Assembly: GCF_900217905.1 (NCBI RefSeq)
Contig: NZ_OBMO01000010.1
Span: 1-64,000, forward strand
DNA from: Alloalcanivorax xenomutans
GTDB lineage: Bacteria > Pseudomonadota > Gammaproteobacteria > Pseudomonadales > Alcanivoracaceae
Direction of reading: 5' to 3'
DNA: 64,000 nucleotides
Shown: piece after piece, positions 63,974 to 64,000 of the stretch
Position numbering within the stretch: position 1 is the first letter of the stretch
How the letters are laid out: each line of letters starts with the position of its first letter
The notes under the pieces: model-generated
Databases searched by the model: none
What the model saw: only the letters and a program-made list of their open reading frames with translations
What the model was told of the DNA's origin: nothing
Program-made: the position numbers and the translations under genes

Positions 63974-64000
63974 CCCTGCGGGCCGTCACTGAAGCGACGT

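Overview
The window looks like chromosomal DNA of a high-GC marine gammaproteobacterium, most likely of the Alcanivorax/Alloalcanivorax group. The reasons are an AlkB-type alkane hydroxylase divergent from a FadR-type GntR regulator, many acyl-CoA dehydrogenase genes, a proteobacterial (class GN) sortase pair, and two Pseudomonas-like core gene orders: lysM-dprA-tsaC-hemF-aroE opposite def-fmt-rsmB-trkA-trkH, and yggT-proC-yggS next to pilT-pilU. The species assignment is inference. I saw no rRNA, tRNA or CRISPR array. The only hint of an insertion sequence is a possible transposase tail at the left edge.

Layout. 0-3.5 kb: a DUF1444 protein, a small secreted SecD-P1-like protein and two membrane proteins built from a repeated DUF4190 module. 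3.7-8.6 kb (minus): a four-gene chaperone-usher fimbrial operon (pilin, usher, chaperone, adhesin) with a perfect CRP/Vfr-type site upstream. 8.9-12 kb: aquaporin Z and a Fur-box-preceded TonB-dependent receptor. 12-26.4 kb: housekeeping genes (yheV-like, prlC, gamma-carbonic anhydrase, lpxR-like, aroE, hemF, tsaC, dprA, a LysM protein, def, fmt, rsmB, trkA, trkH). The start of trkH lies directly behind an 11-bp perfect hairpin that covers its Shine-Dalgarno sequence. 26.5-34.7 kb: an amidohydrolase, a TetR regulator divergent from a beta-oxidation operon (thiolase, two acyl-CoA dehydrogenases, enoyl-CoA hydratase), an MFS exporter and a GNAT acetyltransferase.

34.9-47 kb is the most interesting region. 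It is a membrane-lipid and photodamage cluster with two CFA-synthase-like methyltransferases, DUF1295, DUF2878, DUF1365, a FAD oxidoreductase, a CPD photolyase, a lipoprotein with an NTF2-like fold, a chalcone-isomerase-like protein, a YbgA-type DUF523/DUF1722 protein and a MerR regulator resembling class II LitR. The operon carrying the regulator has a TGTACA-N12-TGTACA direct repeat in its leader, the architecture reported for LitR targets. A two-component system whose regulator and kinase genes converge closes the cluster, with the kinase co-transcribed with one methyltransferase. I infer light- or envelope-stress-induced remodelling of unsaturated phospholipid acyl chains, possibly to cyclopropane or furan fatty acids, together with DNA photorepair.

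47-53 kb: alkB and gntR with an overlapping promoter/operator, the sortase and its VWA-domain target, and an acyl-CoA dehydrogenase. 53-59 kb: a histidine phosphatase, two tandem TRAP-type binding proteins with an unusual CPEC motif, an OsmC protein, a lipase-like hydrolase and HMG-CoA lyase. 59-64 kb: yggT, a tandem palindromic repeat pair reaching into the proC stop codon, proC, yggS, pilT and pilU.
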